NCBI GenBank assembly: GCA_018812925.1
Contig: JAHJCU010000005.1
Location: 134,957 to 198,956 of the forward strand
DNA from: Candidatus Omnitrophota bacterium
Lineage (GTDB): Bacteria > CAIJMQ01
Length of the DNA stretch: 64,000 bases
Direction: 5' to 3'
Below, one piece after another: positions 51,280 to 59,407 of the stretch. A model generated the notes under the pieces. That model ran no database searches, had not been told where the DNA came from, and worked only from the letters and a program-made list of their open reading frames with translations. Made by a program: the position numbers and the translations under genes. Position 1 is the first letter of the stretch, and the number at the start of each line of letters is the position of its first letter.

Positions 51280-52374
51280 TCAGATTTTAGCAAAAAACTT
51301 TCCGGGTAATTGTTTTACAATTCCTTTTAGTTCCAGTGATAATAGCACAGACAATGCTTCCGAGGAACTCATTTTAGTTTCTTTGATAATCTCTTCGATC
51401 TGTGCTGGCTCAGAAGAGAGCAAGTTATAGATTTTATTTTCTTTTTCTTCCAATTTTATTTTTGGTTTTTCTTCTGTTTTCTCTTGTGTCTGCCAATCTA
51501 TTTGGGGCATAAGTTCGGATGTAATATCCGTCCATCTAGTAACAAGTTTAGTTCCGTCTTGAATGAGTCTATGTGTTCCTTGAGTGTATTTAGAATCAAT
51601 TTTCCCGGGTATGGCAAATACATCTCTACCTTGTTCTAATGCAAGATTCGCGGTAATTATCGCCCCGCTTTTCTCGCCCGCTTCGACGACAACTACACCT
51701 AAAGATAATCCCGATATTATTCTATTTCTTCTTGGGAAATTAAATCTATCGGGCGCAGTATTCATTGGAAATTCGGAAACCAAAACCCCGCTTTGTGCTA
51801 TTTCTTCGGATAATTTTTTGTTTTCTCTCGGATATATAAAATTTAATCCGCTTCCTAAAACCGCAATAGTTCTTCCCTTTTTCTTTAAAGCGCTCTGATG
51901 TGCTGATGTATCTATCCCCCGCGCCATTCCGCTAACTATAGTGAAGCCGGCTTGAGTCAAATTGCCTGCTAATTCCGATGTTATGCTATTACCGTAATAA
52001 GTTGCTTTTCTTGTTCCGACAATGGCTATGGGCATTTTATAATCTTGCTCTTGAAATTTTCCCTTTACATATAAGAGTAGGGGGAAAGAAGAAATATTTT
52101 TAAGAAGAGGGGGATAATCCGAATCTTGAAAAGTAATAATTTCAATACCTAATTTTTCTATCAGGGAAATTTCCTGTTTTAGGTCTAACCATTTCTCTTT
52201 ATTCCTTATTTTTTCTATTAAGTCTGTTCCGATTCCCCCAACAGATGCAAGCTCTTGGTCTGTTGCTTTAAATATGTTTTCCGGCGAACCAAACCTGTCA
52301 AGAAGAGCTTTGCCTTTTACCGGTCCAAGACCTTGAATTGCATTAAGATAAAGCCAGCTTTCAATGTTTTTCAT
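51280..52374 (-). CDS. dprA: DNA-processing protein DprA
   Basis: 364 aa. Loads RecA on incoming single-stranded DNA during natural transformation. An N-terminal helix-hairpin-helix region (GLGPVKGKALLDRFGSPENI, ASVGGIGTDLIEKI) is followed by the extended Rossmann core (VGTRKATYYGN, VSGMARGIDTSAHQSAL, AVLGSGLNFIYPREN, FPRRNRIISGLS, VVEAGEKSGAIITA) and a C-terminal winged helix (YNLLSSEPAQIEEIIKET). A full domain set suggests competence or related DNA handling. Confidence 0.94.
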   Translation of the reverse strand: MKNIESWLYLNAIQGLGPVKGKALLDRFGSPENIFKATDQELASVGGIGTDLIEKIRNKEKWLDLKQEISLIEKLGIEIITFQDSDYPPLLKNISSFPLLLYVKGKFQEQDYKMPIAIVGTRKATYYGNSITSELAGNLTQAGFTIVSGMARGIDTSAHQSALKKKGRTIAVLGSGLNFIYPRENKKLSEEIAQSGVLVSEFPMNTAPDRFNFPRRNRIISGLSLGVVVVEAGEKSGAIITANLALEQGRDVFAIPGKIDSKYTQGTHRLIQDGTKLVTRWTDITSELMPQIDWQTQEKTEEKPKIKLEEKENKIYNLLSSEPAQIEEIIKETKMSSSEALSVLLSLELKGIVKQLPGKFFAKI

Positions 52375-52412
52375 TTTAGAATTTATACTTATTTCTCATT
52401 TAAACATAATTT

Positions 52413-53411
52413 CTAATGAGATAAATTTGGTTTTGCGTCCAGAGTCAAAGAAGAGGTTTTGCCTTTTTTAAACATCCAATAAGCCAAACCCGCAATCATT
52501 GCGGCGTTGTCCGTACATAATTTAAGTTGATTCGGAAAATAGACTTTTAAGTTATTTTTATTTGCCTCCTGTTGCATTTTAAAGCGTATTCTTGAATTTG
52601 CGGCAACACCGCCGCCTACGATTATTGTATTTGTTTTTTTGTATTCCGCGGCAAGAATAGTTTTTTTAACGAGCGCATCAGCTATTGCTTCCTGAAAGCT
52701 TGCGGCTATATCGGGGAGTTCTTTTTTTGTGATTTTTCCTCTTTTTTCCACATATCTTGAAAGTGAGGTTTTGAGTCCCGAAAAACTAAAATCGAAAGGA
52801 TTTTTCATTTTAGCGCGAGGAAATTTTATTGCGGAAAGATTGCCTTTTTTGCTTATTCTGTCTATAACAGGCCCGCCGGGATAACCTAATTTTAAGATTT
52901 GTGCTCCCTTATCAAATGCTTCTCCGCAAGCGTCGTCTCTTGTTTGTCCAAGAAAAGAATAGGTCAGAAAATCTTTAACATAAAAAAGCGAAGTGTGCCC
53001 TCCGGAAATTACCAAGCCGATATACGGGAACTTTATTTTAGAATCTTCCAGAAAATTTGCGTAAAGATGGGCTTGGATATGATTTACTCCGATAAGCGGA
53101 ATGGATAAAGCATATGAGAGCGCCTTTGCAAATTCGACGCCTATTAACAATGAACCTGCAAGTCCGGGCCCGTATGTTACTGCTATTGCGTCTATTTTGT
53201 TTAGCTGGATATTTGCTTTATCAAGTGCTTCTCTTACGACCCAACCTATGCTTTCTAATTGTTCACGCGATGCAAGTTCGGGGACGATACCGCCAAAAGG
53301 AGCGTGAATTTCGTCTTGGGAAGTTATTATATTAGATATAATTGTTTTTCCGTCTTTTACAATTGAAGCGGACGTTTCGTCGCAGGACGTTTCTATTCCA
53401 AGTATTAACAT
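52413..53411 (-). CDS. tsaD: tRNA threonylcarbamoyladenosine synthase subunit TsaD
   Basis: 332 aa. Transfers threonylcarbamoyl to A37 of ANN-reading tRNAs, with TsaB and TsaE. The opening GIETSCDETSASIVKDG, metal-binding histidines in NHIQAHLYA, ISGGHTSLFYV, and the C-terminal VGGGVAANSRIR and CTDNAAMIAGLAYW are standard. A GTTCGGTGTTCGG-type phrase repeat fills the short gap to the next gene. Confidence 0.95.
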   Translation of the reverse strand: MLILGIETSCDETSASIVKDGKTIISNIITSQDEIHAPFGGIVPELASREQLESIGWVVREALDKANIQLNKIDAIAVTYGPGLAGSLLIGVEFAKALSYALSIPLIGVNHIQAHLYANFLEDSKIKFPYIGLVISGGHTSLFYVKDFLTYSFLGQTRDDACGEAFDKGAQILKLGYPGGPVIDRISKKGNLSAIKFPRAKMKNPFDFSFSGLKTSLSRYVEKRGKITKKELPDIAASFQEAIADALVKKTILAAEYKKTNTIIVGGGVAANSRIRFKMQQEANKNNLKVYFPNQLKLCTDNAAMIAGLAYWMFKKGKTSSLTLDAKPNLSH

Positions 53412-53413
53412 AT

Positions 53414-53460
53414 TTTAACTATAGGTTGTCGGTTTTAGGTGTTCGGTGTTCGGTAAAGAA
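53414..53460. repeat. GTTCGG-phrase repeat
   Basis: TAGGTTGTCGGTTTTAGG followed by TGTTCGGTGTTCGGTAAAG, short degenerate tandem phrases between tsaD and the GspG-like gene. No palindromic partner arm is seen. Confidence 0.45.
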
Positions 53461-53470
53461 CAAAAGCATA

Positions 53471-54046
53471 TTAATAACTATCTCTCCACAGTTTGTTTTC
53501 ATCCCAACTATTTATATCGTCAGCATTATGTCCTAAACCTGTGAGTTTATCTTTACCTTTAGAGTAAATGTAATAGGGGAGTTCAGGAACCTTGTCTCCT
53601 ATTAAAAAGCCCACTTGTTTATTAGTTCCGTCAATATCAGATCTATTATTAGTGTAATAGTAATATTCTCCACAAGGGTCTTTTTCTATGTCTTTTATGT
53701 ATGGACCATGCCATTTAGAATCACCAGTAATATCTGAATCGGGAATAGAAGCATTAGGTTGTTTACCTGTGAGCCTCCAAATCAAGACATCTATAGATAC
53801 CCAATCAGAATGGGAATTTTCAGGATATTTCCCAGTATCATTTTCATACATAGCAATAGCATTTTCTATTGCAGCAATGTCTGCTTCTGCTCTAACCATT
53901 TTGAATACTGGACGTGGTGTGCAAGTTGGGATAATAATTATCAAAAGTATTACGACAGCTGATAAAAGAACTAGCCGTAAAATAATATCCAAAAAGAAAG
54001 AGAGCCATTTGTTTTTAAGTGTAAATCTCAAATTTTTCATCTTCAT
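53471..54046 (-). CDS. GspG-like pseudopilin-domain protein lacking the prepilin signal
   Basis: 191 aa. The region VRAEADIAAIENAIAMYEND, then GKYPENS, WHGPYIKDIEKDPCGEYYYY and GHNADDINSWDEN are close to the mature part of type II secretion major pseudopilin GspG, including the calcium-loop C-terminus. Instead of the G^FTLxE signal it has a plain N-terminal transmembrane helix (IILRLVLLSAVVILLIIIIP, about residues 20-42). It is likely an anchored GspG relative that cannot be processed by prepilin peptidase. No other secretion genes are adjacent. Confidence 0.75.
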   Translation of the reverse strand: MKMKNLRFTLKNKWLSFFLDIILRLVLLSAVVILLIIIIPTCTPRPVFKMVRAEADIAAIENAIAMYENDTGKYPENSHSDWVSIDVLIWRLTGKQPNASIPDSDITGDSKWHGPYIKDIEKDPCGEYYYYTNNRSDIDGTNKQVGFLIGDKVPELPYYIYSKGKDKLTGLGHNADDINSWDENKLWRDSY

Positions 54047-54091
54047 TTTTAAAGTTCCGCTAACCGCAAACCGTTATTTTATTTAACGTTT

Positions 54092-55177
54092 TTATTGTTC
54101 CAACAGTTCCGAAACAGGAACTATTTTAATTCCTTCGGCTTCTATTTTAGGGAGCGCTTTTTTAAGGGCGTTTAATGTTGCGCGTCCGGGATGCGCTATC
54201 CCTACGGCTTGTCCGTTTGATAATGCTTGAGAAATCAATTCATCAATTTGTTGGGCTATATATTCTTCGTCTTTTTCATTGTCGAGAAATATATCTCTTT
54301 GAAGATATTTCAATTCTTTTGCGAGTGCTATTTTTTTTGCGCTGGGATTGGATGTTGTAACACTATTAACAAAAAACATTTCTTCTTTTTTTATAATATC
54401 TAACAATTCAGATATTATTTCCTCTTGCCCCATACCTTTGGAACCTTCATGATTATTGACTCCTACGGCGTAAGGAACTGTCTTTAAGTTTTGCATAAAA
54501 GTAGATTTAATTTCTTCTTTATTCATCCCTTCGGTAATTAATCCCTGAATTGTATTGCGATTAGTATATATGGATTGGAGAGGTTGGTGTAACAGCACTT
54601 CAAATCCCAATTCGTGAGCTAATTCGGCAATTTTTTGCGAAGCGTTCTGATGAGGAAGAATTGAAATTGTTAATGGATAAGAAAGTTTTAATATTTCTTT
54701 TTCTATTTCTCTTCCATATCCCATATCGTCGATTATTATAGAGATTTTGGGAATATTGTCTTTACTTATAACCAGAGAATGTGTGGTAATATCCCCTTTG
54801 CCTAATGATATTTGCAGTTGTTTACCGTCTTTAAGAAAATTATAGGATAGTATCTCTCCGCCTGAGTGTTTTATGTTTTTTTCTATAATCTTCAGAGCTT
54901 CATTTAACGATATAGATTGTTTGACTACAAATTCTTCGTGGACTTGCATCCATTTTTCTTTCCCGTTTAAGGATTTTTCTTCCCAATATTTCTTGACTAT
55001 ATTTTCTTCTGTTATGCCTAAAGTGATAAAAGATTTATTCAGAGAGTCTTCTACTAAAGAGGATAATGATGCTTCTTTGGTTGGATATGTTTTTTTATGA
55101 TTTAGTATCCCCCAGATGCTTGCTCCTAGGATTAACAACGCTAAAAGCCCGAATATTAAAACTTTTTTGTTACCCAT
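54092..55177 (-). CDS. Divergent polysaccharide deacetylase family protein
   Basis: 361 aa. N-terminal anchor (VLIFGLLALLILGASIWGIL), a ~110-residue N-terminal domain, then a divergent polysaccharide deacetylase (YibQ-like) domain with IIIDDMGYGREIEKEIL, ISILPHQNASQKIAEL, the diagnostic NNHEGSKGM near residue 245 and VGIAHPGRATLNALKK. These proteins are found beside ctpA in many Gram-negative genomes, as here, and probably act on envelope glycans. Whether it is catalytically active is unknown for the family. Confidence 0.85.
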   Translation of the reverse strand: MGNKKVLIFGLLALLILGASIWGILNHKKTYPTKEASLSSLVEDSLNKSFITLGITEENIVKKYWEEKSLNGKEKWMQVHEEFVVKQSISLNEALKIIEKNIKHSGGEILSYNFLKDGKQLQISLGKGDITTHSLVISKDNIPKISIIIDDMGYGREIEKEILKLSYPLTISILPHQNASQKIAELAHELGFEVLLHQPLQSIYTNRNTIQGLITEGMNKEEIKSTFMQNLKTVPYAVGVNNHEGSKGMGQEEIISELLDIIKKEEMFFVNSVTTSNPSAKKIALAKELKYLQRDIFLDNEKDEEYIAQQIDELISQALSNGQAVGIAHPGRATLNALKKALPKIEAEGIKIVPVSELLEQ

Positions 55178-55185
55178 TTTAAAAA

Positions 55186-55311
55186 TCAGAAGACAGATGT
55201 CAGGTATCAGAAGTCAGATATCAGAAAACAGAATTCAGATTCTTTCTGTCTCTTCTTAACTGTTATCTATCTTCTGTCCTCTGTCCGCTGTTCTCTGTCT
55301 TCTGTTTTTCC
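55186..55311. repeat. Palindromic CAGA/TCTG phrase repeat reaching into ctpA
   Basis: The left arm (CAGAAGACAGATGTCAGG, TCAGAAGTCAGATATCAG, AAAACAGAATTCAGA) and the right arm (TCTTCTGTCCTCTGTCCGCTG, TTCTCTGTCTTCTG) form an imperfect palindrome. The right arm is inside the ctpA frame and codes for its last ~13 residues. Phrases are shared with 21417-21452. Confidence 0.75.
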
Positions 55312-56634
55312 TTCCAGATAATCAACCGCTTTCTGCAACTGTGGGTCTTTTTGAACGTCTTCTTTTTTATATTCCGCAAGCGATTCCCGAATCAATTTCC
55401 TTTCCTCTTTTGAGATTTCCACTTCTATATCGGGTTGGATTCCTTTGCTTTCTATGGGTTTGCCTCTGGGTATATAATTTGGGATATCTTCTTTTTTATA
55501 TTCCGCAAGGGATTCCCGAATCAGTTTCCTTTCTTCTTTTGAGATTGCTACTTCTATATCGGGTGCTATTCCTTTACCTTCTATACATTCGCCTCGGGGG
55601 ATATAATAATGTGCGGTGGTGAGTCTCAAGGCATAATCTTTATCAAGCTCGATTATGGATTGAACGGAACCTTTTCCAAAAGTTTTTGTTCCTATGATTA
55701 CGGCTCTATTGTCATCTTTCAGCGCTCCTGCCACTATCTCAGAAGCGCTGGCGCTTCCTTCGTTTACTAATATAACAATACTTTTATTTATAGGAAAAAG
55801 CGGTTCGAAGCGAGAATAATATTTTCTTTCATCTTTGCTGTCTCTTCCTTGTGTATAAACAATTAATTCTCCTTTTGGCAGAAAAAGGTCGGATACTTGA
55901 ATTGATGCATCAAGCAATCCGCCGGGGTTATTTCTTAAATCTAATATAAGAGAATTTGCTCCATTTTTTAATAGCTCTGCTATCGATTCTTTGAGCAGGT
56001 TAACAGTATCTTCTCTGAAAGCAGTAATGCGAACATAGCCAATTTTGTCCTTTATTATATTTGCATCTTTGACACTTTTTATATGAATGACTTCTCTTTC
56101 AAGCTCAAATGTAAGCAGGTCTTCTTCTCCTTCTCGCCAAACTTTGATTGTTACTTTTGTCCCCGGTTTGCCTCTTAATTGTTGCGCTGCTTTCCATGTG
56201 GATAATCCCTTGGTCGGCTCGCCATCGATATCAACAATTTTATCTCCGGATTCTATACCTGCGCGAAAAGCCGGAGTATCTTCAATTGGAGAAATTACGG
56301 TAATTATATTGTCCTGAAGAGTTATTACCATCCCCACGCCTTCTAATTCCCCTTTTGTTTCGACTTCAAACTCTTTTTTTATTTCAGGCGTCATAAACTG
56401 GGAATAAGGATCTAGAGAACTTACCATCCCTTCCAAAGAACTATCTATTAGTTCTTTTATCCCAACCTCTTTGACGTGTTTTTGCTGGATAGTTGCTATG
56501 ACTTTGGCTAAAAGTTCCAAATGCGGATAAATTTCTTCTTCTTTTGCAATCGAATTTCCGCGGGGGATATCCCCGATGGAAAACATGAGAATGAGAAATG
56601 CAAGAAATATCAATACATATCTAATTGACTTCAT
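55267..56634 (-). CDS. ctpA: C-terminal processing peptidase CtpA (S41 family)
   Basis: 455 aa. Periplasmic serine/lysine protease. Signal helix (YVLIFLAFLILMFSIGDIP), PDZ domain at ~95-180 (GVGMVITLQDNIITVISPIE, then AFRAGIESGDKI), and the S41 core with LILDLRNNPGGLLDASI, catalytic Ser in NEGSASASEIVAGAL and Lys in TKTFGKGSVQS. The C-terminal part contains a 43-residue tandem duplication (YIPRGECIEGKGIAPDIE and YIPRGKPIESKGIQPDIE units) and a final GKTEDREQRTEDRR tail coded by an intergenic repeat. The catalytic core is intact. Confidence 0.93.
   Translation of the reverse strand: MKSIRYVLIFLAFLILMFSIGDIPRGNSIAKEEEIYPHLELLAKVIATIQQKHVKEVGIKELIDSSLEGMVSSLDPYSQFMTPEIKKEFEVETKGELEGVGMVITLQDNIITVISPIEDTPAFRAGIESGDKIVDIDGEPTKGLSTWKAAQQLRGKPGTKVTIKVWREGEEDLLTFELEREVIHIKSVKDANIIKDKIGYVRITAFREDTVNLLKESIAELLKNGANSLILDLRNNPGGLLDASIQVSDLFLPKGELIVYTQGRDSKDERKYYSRFEPLFPINKSIVILVNEGSASASEIVAGALKDDNRAVIIGTKTFGKGSVQSIIELDKDYALRLTTAHYYIPRGECIEGKGIAPDIEVAISKEERKLIRESLAEYKKEDIPNYIPRGKPIESKGIQPDIEVEISKEERKLIRESLAEYKKEDVQKDPQLQKAVDYLEGKTEDREQRTEDRR
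55358..55615 (-). repeat. 129-bp tandem duplication inside ctpA
   Basis: Two adjacent units with a period of exactly 129 bases (for example ATTCCGCAAG at 55371 and at 55500), 43 codons each, differing at a small share of positions. Because the period is a multiple of three, the frame is kept. Both units encode the strand-rich YIPRG...PDIE...ISKEERKLIRESLAEYKKED segment. Confidence 0.85.
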
Positions 56635-56651
56635 CTTTTATCCTTATGCTT

Positions 56652-56742
56652 CCCGCACCAAAATTTCACAGAAATTTCTCTAAAAATTCGCGGGAATTTC
56701 TATAAAATTTCACAGAAATTTCTCCAAAAATCTTGGTGCGGG
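56652..56742. repeat. Inverted repeat enclosing a 44-bp-spaced direct repeat
   Basis: CCCGCACCA (56652-56660) pairs with TGGTGCGGG (56734-56742). Inside, AAAATTTCACAGAAATTTCT occurs twice, starting at 56660 and 56704, separated by a short CGCGGG-containing segment. Located between ctpA and the 30-aa gene. Confidence 0.75.
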
Positions 56743-56750
56743 GGTAAACT

Positions 56751-56843
56751 TTATTTATTTGTCTTATGTCTATCTCTTTTTCTTCTTTTCTTTAACTTAT
56801 GAGTAGACATCTTTTTTCTTTTTCTCTTTCTACCGCAAGGCAT
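56751..56843 (-). CDS. 30-aa basic protein of the AURKAIP1/COX24 (DUF1713) type
   Basis: Reading frame MPCGRKRKRKKMSTHKLKKR continuing to RDRHKTNK and a stop. Fourteen or more of the 30 residues are Lys or Arg. An AGGAGG site lies six bases before the ATG, the best ribosome site in the neighbourhood. Length, composition and the MP-G-KR-KKM-THK-KKR--RHK pattern match the small COX24/AURKAIP1-domain proteins annotated beside dnaJ-type genes in several bacterial phyla and thought to bind the small ribosomal subunit. The family call is from pattern memory. Confidence 0.75.
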   Translation of the reverse strand: MPCGRKRKRKKMSTHKLKKRRKRDRHKTNK

Positions 56844-56899
56844 TTTAGCCCTCCTTTTTTTAAATACTCAAAGCAGCATTTGCTTTCTAATTTTTCAAA

Positions 56900-58018
56900 C
56901 TAAGTAAAGTTTTCAAAAAATTTATCCAAAAACCTTTTTCTATGTGGAATATTCTTGTCAGTTTCGAGCTTAGAAAATTCCTGCATAAGCTTTTTCTGCT
57001 CTTTGCTCAAATTGACCGGAGTTTCTATGAGTAATCTAACATACTGATCTCCGCTCCTGCGACCATGAAGATTCGGCATGCCTTTTCCTCTCAAGCGAAA
57101 CACTTTGCTGTTTTGCACTCCGTGAGGAATTTGTATTTTGGTTTTCCCATCCAAAGTTGGGATTTCTATTTCTCCACCCAAACAAGCTATTGTTATAGAA
57201 ATCGGAATATCTGTGATTATATCATCATCTTTTCTTTGAAAGAAGGGGTCTTCATCAACATGAACAAAAATATAAAGGTCTCCGGAAGAACTACCTTTTA
57301 CCGCTCCTTCTCCTTCGCCTTTTATTTTGAGACGAGCGCCGGTATCTACGCCTTTTGGAATATTAGCAGTAATTTTTTGGGATTTTTTAACTTTTCCTCT
57401 TCCGCGACAGCTATTGCAGAGCGTTGTTATTACTGTGCCGGCTCCTGCGCATTTTGGACATGTGCGTCTTATAATTATACCTATAAATCCCTGTTGAAAA
57501 GTGGTTTCGCCCTTTCCGTTGCATTCGGGGCAAGTTTTAACGCTTGTTCCCGGCTCGTGACCTTCGCCTTTACAGTGAGGACAGGTGTCGTTTTTGGATA
57601 TTGTAATTTCTTTGATTATTCCCGTGTATGCTTCTTTTAGAGAAATTTTTAAATCATATCGCAAGTCTGCACTTCTGCGAGTTCTGGAACGAGAGGTTCC
57701 TCCAAAAAATGAACCGAATATATCCTGAAAATCCGTAAAGACATCCGAAGAAAAAATGTCAGAAAAATCGCTAAATCCTCCAAATCCTGCTCCTTTGAGT
57801 CCGACATGTCCGAATTGGTCATACGTTTGTCTTTTTCCCGGGTCTGACAAAACAGCGTATGCTTCCGATATTTCCTTGAATTTATCTTCTGCTTCCTTGT
57901 TGTTAGGATTTCTGTCAGGATGATATTGAAGAGCTGCTTTTCTATAAGTTTTTTTTATCTCGGCTCCTGAAGCGTCACGACTTACGTCCAAAACTTCATA
58001 ATAATCTTTTTTAGTCAT
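56900..58018 (-). CDS. dnaJ: Chaperone DnaJ
   Basis: 372 aa. Hsp70 co-chaperone. The J domain has [16 protein letters not shown] with HPD, followed by a G/F region ([17 protein letters not shown]), the four zinc repeats [24 protein letters not shown] and CNSCRGRG, and the C-terminal substrate domains ([18 protein letters not shown]). dnaK and grpE are not in this window. Confidence 0.96.
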   Translation of the reverse strand: MTKKDYYEVLDVSRDASGAEIKKTYRKAALQYHPDRNPNNKEAEDKFKEISEAYAVLSDPGKRQTYDQFGHVGLKGAGFGGFSDFSDIFSSDVFTDFQDIFGSFFGGTSRSRTRRSADLRYDLKISLKEAYTGIIKEITISKNDTCPHCKGEGHEPGTSVKTCPECNGKGETTFQQGFIGIIIRRTCPKCAGAGTVITTLCNSCRGRGKVKKSQKITANIPKGVDTGARLKIKGEGEGAVKGSSSGDLYIFVHVDEDPFFQRKDDDIITDIPISITIACLGGEIEIPTLDGKTKIQIPHGVQNSKVFRLRGKGMPNLHGRRSGDQYVRLLIETPVNLSKEQKKLMQEFSKLETDKNIPHRKRFLDKFFENFT

Positions 58019-58061
58019 TAGTTTTTATCTTTTCTGAGGATTTAAAAGCGGAATATAACTT

Positions 58062-59270
58062 TTATTTCTTTTTTTTCTGCTTTTCTAATATTTTAAGAGC
58101 TTGTATCTTTTGCGGAAGCCCGAAAAGTTCTATGAATCCTTTAGCGGATTGGTGATTAAAAATATCTTCCGGAGAATATGTCGCCATTTTCGTATTATAA
58201 AGCGAATTTGGTGAATTTCTTCCTACTACAATACAGTTGGCTTTGTGTAATTTTAATGTAACTTCGCCGGTTGTATTCTCGTGTATTTTTTCTAAAAATG
58301 AGTCAAGCGCTTCTTTTAAATCGGAATACCACAGGCCATAATAGACCAACTGGGCATATTTGCTGGAAATAACTTCCTTAAAATGTGTAGTTTCTCTGTC
58401 AAGAGTTAGGTTTTCTATTTCTCCTAAAGCTTTATGGAGCATAACTGCAGCAGGTGCTTCATATAGTTCTCTGCTTTTTATCCCAACGAGTCTGTCTTCT
58501 ACCATATCAATTCTTCCTATGCCGTGTTTTGCACCTATACTATTAAGTTCTACGATAAGCGCAGATAATTCATATTTATTGCCGTCGAGCTTCTTAGGGA
58601 TACCGTTTTCAAAGTATATTTTTATATATTGAGGCTTGTCGGGGGTCTTATCTATCGGATTTGTTTTATCCCATGCATCTTCCGGTGGTTCTTGATCGGG
58701 GTCTTCTAGAACACCGCATTCTATAGAAGTGCCCCAGATGTTTTTATCTATGCTGTAGGGACTTTTTTTCGTGGTTGAAACGGGGATATGATGTTTTTTC
58801 GCATATTCTATTTCTTCTTCCCTTGATTTAAGTTCCCATTCTCTTAGGGGAGCTATGATTTTTAAATTTGGGGCAAAAGAAAAGATTGTCAACTCAAATC
58901 TTACCTGGTCGTTGCCTTTTCCGGTGCAACCGTGAGCTACGGCATCCGCCTTTTCTTTTCTAGCTATTTCTACCAATCCACTCGCGATTAAAGGTCTTGA
59001 AAGCGCCGTGGCAAGGGGATATTTCCCTTCATATAAAGCGCCTGCTTTTAGTGTGGGTGCTATAAATTCATTTGCGAATTCTTTTTTTAAATCTTCAACA
59101 TATACCTTAAATGCTCCCGTGCTTTTCGCTTTTTTTTCTATTTCACTCTTATTAATTTCATCTCCAATAGTAGCGGTATATGTTATGACTTTTGCTTTAT
59201 ATTTATCTTTAAGCCATTTTAAGGCAACGGAAGTATCTAACCCACCAGAATAAGCAAGTACTATTTTCAT
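58062..59270 (-). CDS. argG: Argininosuccinate synthase
   Basis: 402 aa. Joins citrulline and aspartate using ATP. P-loop LAYSGGLDTSVALKWL, AHGCTGKGNDQVRFE and the SIECGVLEDPDQEPPE segment with GRIDMVEDRLVGIKSRE identify it. Last of the arginine genes on this strand; argH is absent here. An AGGAG site precedes the ATG. Confidence 0.97.
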   Translation of the reverse strand: MKIVLAYSGGLDTSVALKWLKDKYKAKVITYTATIGDEINKSEIEKKAKSTGAFKVYVEDLKKEFANEFIAPTLKAGALYEGKYPLATALSRPLIASGLVEIARKEKADAVAHGCTGKGNDQVRFELTIFSFAPNLKIIAPLREWELKSREEEIEYAKKHHIPVSTTKKSPYSIDKNIWGTSIECGVLEDPDQEPPEDAWDKTNPIDKTPDKPQYIKIYFENGIPKKLDGNKYELSALIVELNSIGAKHGIGRIDMVEDRLVGIKSRELYEAPAAVMLHKALGEIENLTLDRETTHFKEVISSKYAQLVYYGLWYSDLKEALDSFLEKIHENTTGEVTLKLHKANCIVVGRNSPNSLYNTKMATYSPEDIFNHQSAKGFIELFGLPQKIQALKILEKQKKKK

Positions 59271-59282
59271 TTACTCCTCCAT

Positions 59283-59405
59283 TAAAAATTAACATAGAAA
59301 CACAATAGATATATACATAGAAATATATGGAAATAAATCGAAATATGTTGTCTGTCCACCACGTATTTCTACCATATTTCTACGCATATCTATATATTTC
59401 CTTTT
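59283..59405. repeat. Palindromic repeat with conserved core, copy 2 (reverse of copy 1)
   Basis: Core at 59348-59369; read on the minus strand it is GAAATACGTGGTGGACAGAC plus AA, against GAAATACGTAGTATGCAGAC plus AA in the element at 44535-44655. Flanking ATATTTC / GAAATAT phrases also match, including TTATTTCCAT. It fills the gap between argG and the broken PLD gene. Confidence 0.75.
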
Positions 59406-59407
59406 TA

